Origin: a virus
Reading direction: 5' to 3' (one strand)
Length of the DNA: 31,966 nucleotides
Virus record (IMG/VR): IMGVR_UViG_3300006802_000314
Span: 1 to 31,966 of that record
Part shown: positions 1 to 7,653 of the stretch, in pieces
Position numbering within the stretch: the stretch's first letter is position 1
How the letters are laid out: every line of letters starts with the position of its first letter
Made by a program: the position numbers and the translations under genes
Notes under the pieces: generated by a model
What the model was told of the DNA's origin: nothing
Databases searched by the model: none
What the model saw: only the letters and a program-made list of their open reading frames with translations

Positions 1-340
1 CTACAAAGGCAATAGCAGCATTGGCAGCGGTCGTATCATAGATAATACCCCAATAAGCATCATTTCCATTGCCACCATCCTGCTCCCATGTAGGGTTAGT
101 AGTAGCGTCAAAGGTTACAGTACCTAATGCCTCCTGTAGATCAATTGTTAAAGTCGTTGCTCCTTCTAACGTAGTAACTGCATTAGCACTGAAGTCACTC
201 CAGTTAGGAGTAGCCAATCCCGCAGTAGGTGGTAAAGTATTGTTTACTAGATTGATTACAATGACATTGGTATCCAAATCATGTTTACCATTTAGTAAAG
301 CTAGTTTAGCCTCATCAAAAACTGTAACGGCTCCGGCCAT
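1..340 (-). CDS. Partial virion-associated protein, runs off left edge
   Basis: The reading frame starts at the ATG complementary to 338-340, preceded by a good ribosome binding site (AGGAGAT), and stays open to the window edge, so the C-terminus is missing. The product begins MAGAVTVFDEAKLALL and is rich in Asn, Thr and Ala with few charged residues, as is common in phage tail or fibre proteins. It is the next gene after the SGNH esterase in the same direction, with only 15 bases between them, so it belongs to the virion operon. I do not recognise the family. A role in the tail or adsorption apparatus is inferred only from position and composition. Confidence 0.75.
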   Translation of the reverse strand, partial: MAGAVTVFDEAKLALLNGKHDLDTNVIVINLVNNTLPPTAGLATPNWSDFSANAVTTLEGATTLTIDLQEALGTVTFDATTNPTWEQDGGNGNDAYWGIIYDTTAANAAIAFV

Positions 341-355
341 TTGTATATCTCCTAT

Positions 356-1669
356 TTAAGTTCTATCGAACCATGCCTCTTCTTCGAGGCGTTGTAAAAA
401 GAAAGGATAGACCATATCGACATATCCTTGCGTAGTTAGATGAAGGCCATCGTTAAAGTTACCTTCGGTATCTTCGTATGTTAGCGGATCATCATTCGTC
501 ATTGTGAAGTTGTATCCTAGATGAGCATTAATATCAATTAATTTACCAGCAGTCTTCTCACTGGCTCTTATGAGATTGTTCAGATCTACAATCTCTTGGT
601 ATCCTACTCCATCAGGCGGATACATAGAGTCTTGATAACCAGCAGTTCTAAACATCACTGTTGCTACTAAGTAGTTATAATTACCTCTAGCTATAAGGAT
701 ATCTATAGCATCTTCTATATTTCCCCAAGCTTGTGCAGCAGTCTCAAAAGATGGTATATCGTTAGTTCCTATCCAAAAGATTACATGCCTGTCCAGAGCT
801 TCTTCGGGAATAGTGCCATGTGTGCCAGCATCAATTAGTTGGAATTCAGAGAGGACACCATTTGTCTTTCTACCACCAGCAGCCACTTCTCCATGTTCAT
901 CCCAAGTAGTCTCAAAGTGCTGTGCCAACATTCTAGGAAGTGGAAATAGGCCGTCACCTGTCTGCTCACCTTGACAGCATCCATATGTAATAGAGTCTCC
1001 ACCCCATAACATCTCTGGAAGAAGTGCTGATACGCTAGTATAATCCCCGTTAGCTTCTTGAGCAGATACAGTATGTAACTCATGTAAACCTGTCCAAGGA
1101 GATGAATAGTTCTCGATCATTAGTGAGTCTTCATATACATATAGAGTAGATGTACCATTGGCAGATCTACCTATACTAATCTCACATGTAGTAGAACTAT
1201 TATAAGTTCCCTCTATGTCTACACTAATTCTCTGCCATATACCGGGCGGTACTGTTAAAAAATTAGTAGCTGAATCAGTAGGTGTATCCGTTAGTGCTGT
1301 AAAGTCGTAGCTATTGAATATAGTACCCGGATTATAAACCCATACAGATACTCGTAATGCTGACATGTTGGCATCTAGTGGAGCTTCTCCCCCAGCCACC
1401 GTATTGCCCCATACGTCTAAATTAGTAAAGTTTATAGGAGTTACAGTTACGTTATCAGTACCATTCGGGCCTACAACAGATATAGAAGTGCCTTCTGTAG
1501 TAGATCCTGTAGGGGCTAAATCTGCCAAAAGAGCAGAAGTAGCATAGTTATGTAGAATACTTATAACTGGTCTAGGATAGAATGGATGAGCTACGGTAGC
1601 CCCACCAGCAGCACTCTTAAAGGTTCTGGTAGTAGGATGCCACCGATTGGCTGCTTCTGGTCTGGCCAT
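356..1669 (-). CDS. SGNH/GDSL-type esterase, tail-associated
   Basis: A 437-residue protein with the SGNH hydrolase signature in its C-terminal half: GGDSITYG at 223-230 (nucleophile Ser226), a Gly-rich block II near 265, GTND at 301-304 (block III Asn303), and DGLH at 407-410 giving the Asp-His pair. The first ~190 residues look like a beta-rich module, possibly a virion anchor or carbohydrate-binding domain. Phage SGNH proteins commonly remove acetyl groups from surface polysaccharide, and the adjacent beta-helix protein suggests joint attack on a host capsule or O-antigen. Its start overlaps the upstream stop by one base (TAATG), implying translational coupling. The fold and active site are well supported; the substrate is inferred. 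Confidence 0.85.
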   Translation of the reverse strand: MARPEAANRWHPTTRTFKSAAGGATVAHPFYPRPVISILHNYATSALLADLAPTGSTTEGTSISVVGPNGTDNVTVTPINFTNLDVWGNTVAGGEAPLDANMSALRVSVWVYNPGTIFNSYDFTALTDTPTDSATNFLTVPPGIWQRISVDIEGTYNSSTTCEISIGRSANGTSTLYVYEDSLMIENYSSPWTGLHELHTVSAQEANGDYTSVSALLPEMLWGGDSITYGCCQGEQTGDGLFPLPRMLAQHFETTWDEHGEVAAGGRKTNGVLSEFQLIDAGTHGTIPEEALDRHVIFWIGTNDIPSFETAAQAWGNIEDAIDILIARGNYNYLVATVMFRTAGYQDSMYPPDGVGYQEIVDLNNLIRASEKTAGKLIDINAHLGYNFTMTNDDPLTYEDTEGNFNDGLHLTTQGYVDMVYPFFLQRLEEEAWFDRT

Positions 1670-3111
1670 TAATAAGTCCCTATGTCCTCTGATCCAGTTA
1701 TATAACAGCCCATATTTGCACCGCTCTTACCTGTTCCCAAACATGGGCTACCGCCCTGCAAGTGGTAATCACGGGATGCCGCATTAACAAACGAAGGATC
1801 AGATTGTATCGAATTCGTATCATATCCAGCGCCTTGCCATGCTGCCAACGTGCTATAAACAGTCTGGCTTCCACCATATAGATCCGTCACAAATGAATTA
1901 TTACCAAAGAAGTCATTGTAATCTGTTTCAGTTATCGTCGTTGTTCCTTCGTAAGCCTCAGAATAACTTAGTGTGCTGTTAAAGATAATATTCGAGTGTT
2001 CCGTTGTTGATGCCGTCTGTCTTGCCCATATGCCAACGCCAGAAATATTATCAAATACATTATTTGTGACTGTTATTGATGCGTTGTCATTTGTGCCGTT
2101 TGCATTCTGATAAAAACCATTAGTCGCATCATAGACAATATTTTGTGAGAACACATGCGCACCATGACCCGGAGAACCGCCGCCAGATATGCTTGCATAA
2201 AAACCATTAGTCACATCATGTATAACGCATTTTGATACGGTATACCCCGGCTGAATATTATCAAGCGAACGCTTATGGAATATCCCGCTGTGGGCGTTGT
2301 ATAAATCACAATTTTCAACGGTTATGCTATATTGTCCATAGCCATGCAAACATGACGCATTCCCATTATCAACCCCACCAACTGTAATATCGTGAATATC
2401 ACAATTACGGACGATGACATCATTTGACCAATCAGTTCTAACGCCGCCTGTATTACCGCCTGCTTGTCCATCGCAGTGATGGATGTGGCAATTCTCAATT
2501 AAAATGTTTGAGCTATCTCTAACGAATATGCCACCTATTTTATCAGCGGAAATTGTCCAATAGGTATTTTTGATCTCAAATCCCTTGATCGTGATGTAAT
2601 CTTTGTTATGGATAGTCCAGCCATTTGTTGTACTAAGCTGATCAATAATAACCAAGTCACCGGGATATGCTTCGTATATTGTGTGGTTGCCTGAAGTCCC
2701 AGAAATCCCGGCATGTAATCCGGTTGATTCATTTTGCAACCTGCTCTCAGTATACGTTCCGGCTTTGACGTATAGATGCTCACCTGACGTTAGTGTGTCA
2801 AGTCCTTTTTGTATTGTAAGCCACGGGCTGCCTACCGAGCCATCTCCAGTGGTGTCGTTACCTGTCTTGGCTACATAGTATGCACTGGGATCTATAGTAT
2901 TAAAGCTTGCAGAGTACGTCGTAGTAGATAAATTAACTGCTATAGCATTAACAATAGTAGATGTTGGGGGAACTTGTACTGTTGCTACATAATTGGTTAT
3001 TCCCAGAGAGGTACTGTTAGCAGCAACAGTCCTGTCTCCGATACTCAAACCAGCTTTAAAATTTCTAGATACTGCTGGAGATCTGACACCACTAACTGTT
3101 ACTCTAGCCAC
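1669..3111 (-). CDS. Right-handed beta-helix tailspike-like protein
   Basis: A 480-residue protein with a GTG start. Residues 1-75 form a Ser/Thr-rich beta module. From about 78 the sequence has the entry motif YYVAKTGNDTTGDGS followed by SPWLTIQKGL, typical of DUF1565/pectate-lyase-like parallel beta-helices. Repeated helix coils follow with Asn-rich turns (IENCHIHHCDG, VRNCDIHD, VENCDLYN), and the C-terminal motif DYHLQGGSPCLGTG closes such domains. Phage proteins of this shape are tailspikes or depolymerases that bind or cleave surface glycans. I cannot name catalytic residues. The gene lacks the tetranucleotide CTAG over almost all its length, unlike its neighbours, which suggests a recently acquired receptor-binding domain. 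It lies directly upstream of the SGNH esterase. Confidence 0.8.
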   Translation of the reverse strand: MARVTVSGVRSPAVSRNFKAGLSIGDRTVAANSTSLGITNYVATVQVPPTSTIVNAIAVNLSTTTYSASFNTIDPSAYYVAKTGNDTTGDGSVGSPWLTIQKGLDTLTSGEHLYVKAGTYTESRLQNESTGLHAGISGTSGNHTIYEAYPGDLVIIDQLSTTNGWTIHNKDYITIKGFEIKNTYWTISADKIGGIFVRDSSNILIENCHIHHCDGQAGGNTGGVRTDWSNDVIVRNCDIHDITVGGVDNGNASCLHGYGQYSITVENCDLYNAHSGIFHKRSLDNIQPGYTVSKCVIHDVTNGFYASISGGGSPGHGAHVFSQNIVYDATNGFYQNANGTNDNASITVTNNVFDNISGVGIWARQTASTTEHSNIIFNSTLSYSEAYEGTTTITETDYNDFFGNNSFVTDLYGGSQTVYSTLAAWQGAGYDTNSIQSDPSFVNAASRDYHLQGGSPCLGTGKSGANMGCYITGSEDIGTY

Positions 3112-3147
3112 TAAGTATGTCCACCATCATTCGGGCTGGAAATACCA

Positions 3148-3591
3148 TTAGGTAAACCGTCCAATTGCAGTAGCGCCTCCACCTGTACAGGTAAGACTCC
3201 ATACTCCAGCACTCGATACAACATTCAGAGTCAATTCATTAGGCTCTGTTCCGGCAGTGATTGTCCATGTATATACCGTAGTAGTATCGTCTTTAATCAC
3301 AATGGAAGTAGTAGCATTGTCTGCTAGAATCTTATGTAGAAAATCTCCAACAGCGCCGGTAGCACCTAGAGTAGTTTGGGTAGTTACTGGAACTACCTCA
3401 TACCCATACTGACCTTCTTCAACTACCATTACGTTATTGGTTTCATCTTCACCAGAACGTAGTGTAGCATCATAACACCAAATAGCATTGTTTGTAGATT
3501 TGATTGGTTGTGGAGATGACTTAGTCCCTCCATCACTTGTTACTATATTCTCGGTCGAATTCTGACCGTGTAATAATGAATTCTCTGCCAT
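3148..3591 (-). CDS. Hypothetical virion protein, 147 aa
   Basis: An excellent ribosome binding site (AGGAGG) lies 5 bases before the ATG. The product begins MAENSLLHGQNSTENIV and is dominated by Thr, Val, Ala and Gly with alternating beta-type patterns (DDTTTVYTWTI, NELTLNVVSSAG), like small phage decoration, fibre or baseplate proteins. There is no signal peptide, membrane segment or cysteine motif. It sits between a tiny hydrophobic ORF and the beta-helix protein in the virion operon. I do not recognise the family. A structural role is inferred from neighbours and composition. Confidence 0.75.
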   Translation of the reverse strand: MAENSLLHGQNSTENIVTSDGGTKSSPQPIKSTNNAIWCYDATLRSGEDETNNVMVVEEGQYGYEVVPVTTQTTLGATGAVGDFLHKILADNATTSIVIKDDTTTVYTWTITAGTEPNELTLNVVSSAGVWSLTCTGGGATAIGRFT

Positions 3592-3603
3592 ATTTCCTCC
3601 TAA

Positions 3604-3690
3604 TTAAATGAGCAGCAACGCTGCCATAGATGGAATTAAAATCAACATATCAGTTGCTAGTAATAACCAAGCAGCGTTCCTAGTCATCAT
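3604..3690 (-). CDS. 28-residue hydrophobic mini-protein
   Basis: A short frame between two virion genes encodes a single predicted membrane-type helix: MMTRNAAWLLLATDM followed by LILIPSMAALLLI. Two ribosome binding site options precede it (AGGAG 10 bases and AAGGA 3 bases before the ATG). Its stop is followed at once by the next gene's ribosome binding site. Without this ORF the gap would be an unusually long 119 bases for so compact a region. It could be a tiny membrane protein or a virion peptide, or a translated leader. No family is recognised and expression is unproven. Confidence 0.5.
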   Translation of the reverse strand: MMTRNAAWLLLATDMLILIPSMAALLLI

Positions 3691-3710
3691 TTGTCCTTTA
3701 CTCCTAGCTA

Positions 3711-4247
3711 TTAGGATACAGCAGCACTAAGAGGAGTAACAACAGTACCCGTTCCTCGTTGATGTCCGGTAAGAGCAAAGACACCCGTAGCTACATCAGT
3801 AATGGTATATACATCACCCGCTAATCCACCAGTAGTAGAACCATTCATAGTAATGGTATCGTAACCATCAGAATCTACAGCAGGATAAGCTACTAAAGCA
3901 TCACCAGTATCAGTGTCTACTTGGTAGACGATACCAGCAAATTCATCAGTAGCGTTAGCAACTTGAATAATGTGGGAGTTGGACGTAACAGTAGTAGCTA
4001 CCATAATGGTATAGACATTACCTGTGCCAGTAGCGGCAGGAAGAGTGACTGTATCACCGTTGGCAGAGCCTAGAGTTACAGTCTTATTTGCGTGAGTAGC
4101 AGCAGTTAGCGTAGCATCAGCAGTCAGAGCGACTACACCAGAAGCTAGATTAACCCCACCAACTTCAAGACCACCACCACCAGTGGCAGTACCAATCTTG
4201 ACGTTTGAGAAATGTGTGTATAGTGTACTTTCGTTTAAGGCTGTCAT
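3711..4247 (-). CDS. Hypothetical virion protein downstream of capsid, 178 aa
   Basis: The ATG follows a clear ribosome binding site (GGAAGGA). The product is a low-charge Ala/Thr/Gly/Val-rich beta protein with repeated patterns such as ALTADATLTAATHANKTVTL and DTVTLPAATGTGNVYTI, resembling the N-terminal or head domains of phage fibre and decoration proteins. No catalytic motif or cysteine is visible. It is the first gene after the capsid gene, separated from it by a strong hairpin, so its expression may depend on read-through. I infer a decoration, head-tail or fibre role. I do not recognise the family. Confidence 0.75.
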   Translation of the reverse strand: MTALNESTLYTHFSNVKIGTATGGGGLEVGGVNLASGVVALTADATLTAATHANKTVTLGSANGDTVTLPAATGTGNVYTIMVATTVTSNSHIIQVANATDEFAGIVYQVDTDTGDALVAYPAVDSDGYDTITMNGSTTGGLAGDVYTITDVATGVFALTGHQRGTGTVVTPLSAAVS

Positions 4248-4319
4248 ATTATATTCCTTCCATGTCTGGAGTCAACTCTATCTAAGTAGCCCACAAAGAT
4301 AGATATATAATTTAAGATG

Positions 4320-4337
4320 CTCCCCCCGAAGGGGGAG
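4320..4337 (-). terminator. GC hairpin with UUCG loop after the capsid gene
   Basis: Read on the minus strand, CTCCCCC pairs with GGGGGAG in a perfect 7-bp stem closed by a TTCG tetraloop, an exceptionally stable RNA hairpin. It lies 12 bases after the capsid stop codon. The downstream tail (CATCTTAAATTAT) is not a pure U tract, so termination may be partial, or the hairpin may protect the 3' end of the capsid message. T7 has a terminator just after its capsid gene, which makes the position suggestive. Confidence 0.6.
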
Positions 4338-4349
4338 TTAATCAGTTTC

Positions 4350-5252
4350 TTAAGCTGGGTTAGAGCCGAAGAAAGAACGAGGATCAGACCAACCAAACGC
4401 ATAGCGACCTTGAGCCTTGAACTTGGCATTGCCAGTTTCAAAGTCAGAGTCAATAGCAAAGGTATCGGACTTACGCTCGAAGTGCTTCATACCATTGTCA
4501 CAAGAAGTTCGGATGAACCATGCGTTAGCATCTGTGAAGTAATGGTTAACGTGAATACCACCTGGGAACTTACCGATCATTGTATTTAGATCGTTATCAG
4601 CAGTACCTGGTCGTGAAGTACTATGGAATAGACGATCAGCATCGAAAGATAGATCTACAGGAATGTGCAAGCTCTTAGGCATGATTGCGGCCAATAGACC
4701 ACGATCATCTTCTAGCCTAGAGATGTCAATGCAAGCCTGCTCGACAGCAGCTTCTGACAAATCAGTAGCAGTTGCCAATTCATTTGCATAAGTACCACCA
4801 GCCCGGTTAGGGTGTAAAGAACTCATAAGTTCTACACCGTCACCACCAGTATAGGAGCTGTTATCAGCACGATTATAGATGTTAGCAGCTACAGTCTCTT
4901 TAGTCTGTCGCATTGATTTAGCTAGGGCAGAAGCCTTTTGCTTACCAATTACATCGTACAAATCGTCTTCAACCATCTCTTCAGTGATGATGAAGCCTAG
5001 TGCGTACACGATTGGAGTGTACCGAGTCAAGAAACCCTGTTGTGCAGTATCGTATGCGATAGCTCCACCTTCAGGCTTAACTGCGGCCAGACCGAATCCT
5101 GATACACTTACATCTTCTTCATATGCACGTCTAGAGCTGAAGGTATCAAACAGCTTAGTGTACTCTACAGCGTACTCATCGTACGATTGGCCATACCATT
5201 TGTTGACACCAGGGTATAGAGCTTTAGCAAAGTTATTACTTGTAATAGCCAT
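4350..5252 (-). CDS. Major capsid protein
   Basis: A 300-residue protein beginning MAITSNNFAKALYPG, with a strong ribosome binding site (AAGGAGAT). It has features common to phage major capsid proteins of the HK97 fold: a helical N-terminal arm, the segment FLTRYTPIVYALGFIITEEM, a long helix with Lys/Gln-rich sequence (AKSMRQTKETVAANIYNRA), and a C-terminal beta region ending in FGWSDPRSFFGSNPA. The product forms the icosahedral shell. The gene order portal, chaperonin, scaffold, accessory protein, capsid, then hairpin is classic. The fold is assigned by pattern and context, not by an alignment. Confidence 0.88.
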   Translation of the reverse strand: MAITSNNFAKALYPGVNKWYGQSYDEYAVEYTKLFDTFSSRRAYEEDVSVSGFGLAAVKPEGGAIAYDTAQQGFLTRYTPIVYALGFIITEEMVEDDLYDVIGKQKASALAKSMRQTKETVAANIYNRADNSSYTGGDGVELMSSLHPNRAGGTYANELATATDLSEAAVEQACIDISRLEDDRGLLAAIMPKSLHIPVDLSFDADRLFHSTSRPGTADNDLNTMIGKFPGGIHVNHYFTDANAWFIRTSCDNGMKHFERKSDTFAIDSDFETGNAKFKAQGRYAFGWSDPRSFFGSNPA

Positions 5253-5269
5253 TAGTTATATCTCCTTAA

Positions 5270-5836
5270 TTAGGCGTGAAATGCTTGTTCAGCTCTGGTG
5301 AACATCACATGATATCGTCCGTAAGCTAGAGTCCTATCATTACCAACAATGTAAGGAAGCTCTACTACAGTCAAATCAGAGTGAGTAGTTACACCAGCAT
5401 TGATTTCCATATCAGACAGACCAGTAGTGGCATCACCAGCAGTTGTCTGGAAGTCAATAGTTTCACCTACAACTAGGCTATCTGCTGCGTCTGTTTGGAT
5501 CTCAAAGATCGCATCTTCCGCAGGGATATAATATACAACCCAATCAGTATGTGTATTAGCACTATCGGCATAATAAGTTACCATAAGATTATCAGGATTG
5601 TACGCACCAAGGGCTACACCATCTGCATTAACCTTACCAAAACCAACAGCAACACCAAGAATGTCTGCATTGCTAGTTGCGCCTCTGGCTGCTCGGCCAG
5701 CGACTAGGTTAAGGGCATCGCCTATAAAAAGGTCAGCACCATCTGCTACACCAATATGTCGAATCAAGCTAGACACAGGCGCACCAGACAGAGATTTAAC
5801 GAATCGAAATCCGTTTGGTCGATCAACATTTGCCAT
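5270..5836 (-). CDS. Head-associated structural protein preceding the capsid
   Basis: A 188-residue protein beginning MANVDRPNGFRFVKSLSG, an N-terminus I recognise from structural proteins encoded beside capsid genes in marine phages. The body is beta-rich (DWVVYYIPAEDAIFEIQT) with turns such as GVAVGFGKVNADG, consistent with a small barrel or decoration protein. It lies 17 bases upstream of the capsid gene. Its ribosome binding site (CGGAG, 7 bases before the ATG) is buried in a 10-bp stem, which suggests translational control. A role in capsid decoration or stabilisation is inferred. Confidence 0.75.
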   Translation of the reverse strand: MANVDRPNGFRFVKSLSGAPVSSLIRHIGVADGADLFIGDALNLVAGRAARGATSNADILGVAVGFGKVNADGVALGAYNPDNLMVTYYADSANTHTDWVVYYIPAEDAIFEIQTDAADSLVVGETIDFQTTAGDATTGLSDMEINAGVTTHSDLTVVELPYIVGNDRTLAYGRYHVMFTRAEQAFHA

Positions 5837-5843
5837 GTTATTT

Positions 5844-5879
5844 CTCCGTTATTAAATATAAGTTTCCTCAATAACGGAG
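5844..5879 (-). promoter_or_regulatory. Inverted repeat sequestering a ribosome binding site
   Basis: On the minus-strand RNA, CTCCGTTATT (5879-5870) pairs perfectly with AATAACGGAG (5853-5844) across a 16-base loop. The CGGAG at the end of the 3' arm is the ribosome binding site of the 188-residue head protein, so folding would hide it. It lies wholly between two genes. Possible roles are translational control, an RNase III processing site or a protein-binding operator. None is proven. Confidence 0.55.
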
Positions 5880-5891
5880 TCATGGAAGAGA

Positions 5892-6308
5892 TTATTTTTC
5901 TGTATCAAACTTACCATAATCAGCTTCAGACTTGTTATTGAGATTACGTCTCATTTGCTTCTCACTTTCATCAATCGCGTCATGGCGTGCTTTCTTGTCT
6001 TCTTCGTACCAATCTTTTCGGATACGCATCAAGATACCATCTGTACCTCCTCCTACTGGAGTGGTAGCTACAGAACCTCCTTTACCGGAAGCACTGTCAA
6101 CGTGACGATGACCAAAAGTAATGTCTTCCCCTACAACAACCTCATACCCTGCTAATTGGGCTTCTTGTACACGGCCAGGTGTATCGTTTACGATTCGATA
6201 TACGTAACCATCCTTCTTACCACGTACAGCTAGTTTGTCTCGGGTCCCACTCATAGGGATTCTGTCAGTCTTATTAACCTTACGGCTTGTTTCTGTAAGA
6301 GTACTCAT
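5892..6308 (-). CDS. Hypothetical head-operon protein, 138 aa
   Basis: I chose the ATG at 6308 (MSTLTETSRKV) because AAGGA lies 7 bases upstream; an earlier in-frame start would overlap the preceding gene and add 13 unlikely residues. The protein has a compact N-terminal half with the pattern DGYVYRIVNDTPGRVQEAQ followed by LAGYEVV, then a glycine-rich linker (GGGTDG) and a highly charged helical C-terminus (DWYEEDKKARHDAIDESEKQ). It sits between the scaffold candidate and the head-associated protein. A minor head or assembly role is inferred, and I do not recognise a named family. Confidence 0.7.
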   Translation of the reverse strand: MSTLTETSRKVNKTDRIPMSGTRDKLAVRGKKDGYVYRIVNDTPGRVQEAQLAGYEVVVGEDITFGHRHVDSASGKGGSVATTPVGGGTDGILMRIRKDWYEEDKKARHDAIDESEKQMRRNLNNKSEADYGKFDTEK

Positions 6309-6319
6309 ATCTCTTTCCT

Positions 6320-7090
6320 TTATACTGTGAAGTATTGCTCTAACCATTCCTGTTCGGTCATAACGTTCTGTCTGACCAGAGTTTCCATGATCTTACGATC
6401 TTGTTCTGGAATATCTTTCTTGGAATACTTAGATTTACTAGGCGTTGATGACCTAGATGATCCCTCTACAGGGCTTACCTTTCTTCTAGCTTTAGGCTCA
6501 AAGTATTCTTTGAACTCTTGCTTCATTTGCTTTTGTACTTCTACAAATAGCTGAGGATCGTTCTCGCCTACTTTACCAGAACTTAGAAGCTCGTTAGCAA
6601 TACCATCCGCTACGAAGGTCATGTTACGATTAGATCCGTACCAGTCATTAGAGTCTACGAAATCTTCGTATGCCTCATTCATTACAGTCTGTCTACCTAC
6701 CGCAGTCTCTGATTCAGCAGCTTCTCTGCTAGTATCGATAATTTGCTTATCTAGCTCAATGACCTTATCATGGTCTTGATCTTCTAAAGCTATTCGCTTC
6801 TCTTTAGTTAGTTGATCTAGAGCTTGCTTGTAGGCAGTCTGTTGTATCTGCTTAAAGCCCTCTTTTAAATGCTCAATGTCTTTATTACGGTTCTTCAAGG
6901 CTTTCTTAAGGCCCTTCATCTCCTTAATAATCGGTGCTCGTGCTATGTATTCCTCTGCACCTACAAAATCTTTTCCTTCTATACCTTCTGGACTCCAGCC
7001 CATTTCGATAGCACGTTGTTCAGTTTCTGAGAACTCAGGTTCTACTACTACTTCTTCTTCTTGTTCTAGATCTAAAGCTTCCTCGCTCAT
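6320..7090 (-). CDS. Probable capsid scaffolding protein
   Basis: A 256-residue, highly charged, largely helical protein. It has an acidic N-terminus (DLEQEEEVVVEPEFSETE), a long coiled-coil-like middle (KKALKNRNKDIEHLKEGFKQ and following Lys/Glu/Gln heptads to about 125), and a basic C-terminal segment (KSKYSKKDIPEQDRKIM). Acidic-helical-basic organisation and a position between portal and capsid are typical of phage scaffolding proteins, which guide procapsid assembly and leave before maturation. The start overlaps the end of the chaperonin gene by 4 bases. There is no sequence signature as specific as for an enzyme, so the call rests on composition and gene order. Confidence 0.72.
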   Translation of the reverse strand: MSEEALDLEQEEEVVVEPEFSETEQRAIEMGWSPEGIEGKDFVGAEEYIARAPIIKEMKGLKKALKNRNKDIEHLKEGFKQIQQTAYKQALDQLTKEKRIALEDQDHDKVIELDKQIIDTSREAAESETAVGRQTVMNEAYEDFVDSNDWYGSNRNMTFVADGIANELLSSGKVGENDPQLFVEVQKQMKQEFKEYFEPKARRKVSPVEGSSRSSTPSKSKYSKKDIPEQDRKIMETLVRQNVMTEQEWLEQYFTV

Positions 7091-7416
7091 TTAACTTTCC
7101 TCATATGAATGTCTTCATCATTCACTAAATGTAAGGTTTCATCTAAGTCTTCATCGTAGATCAGAGATCCTGAGTGTTTAGCATATCGTACTGTATCACC
7201 AACTTCACACCATCTGATTCCATAAAATGAAGGATCTAGATATGCTCCTTCTCCTACCGCTAGTACTGTACCCACTTGAGAGGCATGTTGCTTTCGTTTG
7301 TAAGTATCACTAGATTCTAGTTCTATTACAATACCGCCCTCTGAGACAGTCTCTACGCTCTCTGGTCGAATAAGGACTCTGTGCCCACTTGCTTCATACT
7401 CTTCTGCTATTTTCAT
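7087..7416 (-). CDS. GroES-like co-chaperonin
   Basis: A 109-residue protein that follows the chaperonin-10 pattern. HRVLIRPESVE matches the first strand; VSEGGIVIELESS carries the mobile-loop GGIV motif that contacts GroEL; QVGTVLAVGEGAY and CEVGDTVRYAKHSG match the core barrel; LVNDEDIHMRK matches the C-terminal strand. Phage co-chaperonins such as T4 gp31 replace host GroES so that the host GroEL chamber can fold the capsid protein. Position between portal and scaffold fits a dedicated capsid-folding helper. The start has a clean AGGAG ribosome binding site. It is about 12 residues longer than a bacterial GroES. Confidence 0.85.
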   Translation of the reverse strand: MKIAEEYEASGHRVLIRPESVETVSEGGIVIELESSDTYKRKQHASQVGTVLAVGEGAYLDPSFYGIRWCEVGDTVRYAKHSGSLIYDEDLDETLHLVNDEDIHMRKVK

Positions 7417-7419
7417 CTA

Positions 7420-7653
7420 CTACTCCTCACCACTTGCGTAGTCTATGAAATCTGGCTGCCAGTGTACAACTCCTTGTAGTGCTTGGATTGTACCAACTGT
7501 CTTAGCCGTGTCTTGTACGGGATCACCTCCTAACGTACCACCAGAAGATATCATTTCTTTATAGCTATCTAAGGTGATGTTCGTATCAGAAAAGAACTCC
7601 TTGGTGCAAGGATGTTCTACCCAATCAAGATACTCCTCTTTCATTATTGACAT
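7420..7653 (-). CDS. Small hypothetical protein overlapping portal end, 77 aa
   Basis: The frame begins inside the last codons of the portal gene and ends 3 bases before the chaperonin start, which fits translational coupling. An alternative start 3 codons downstream (MKEEYLDWVEHP) is equally possible. The product is acidic, with a helical N-terminus (EEYLDWVEHPCTKEFFSDTN), a glycine turn (SSGGTLGGDPVQD) and the tail VVHWQPDFIDYASGEE. I do not recognise it. Small proteins at this place in podoviruses are often head accessory factors, but nothing here proves that. Confidence 0.65.
   Translation of the reverse strand: MSIMKEEYLDWVEHPCTKEFFSDTNITLDSYKEMISSGGTLGGDPVQDTAKTVGTIQALQGVVHWQPDFIDYASGEE

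Noticed and set aside
69-359. 96-residue plus-strand reading frame
   Set aside because: It is antisense to the virion gene at 1-340, which has a proper start and ribosome binding site. The amino acid pattern is that of a shadow frame.
4317-5301. Plus-strand frames of 90 and 140 residues
   Set aside because: Both lie opposite the capsid gene and lack ribosome binding sites. The capsid call explains the region.
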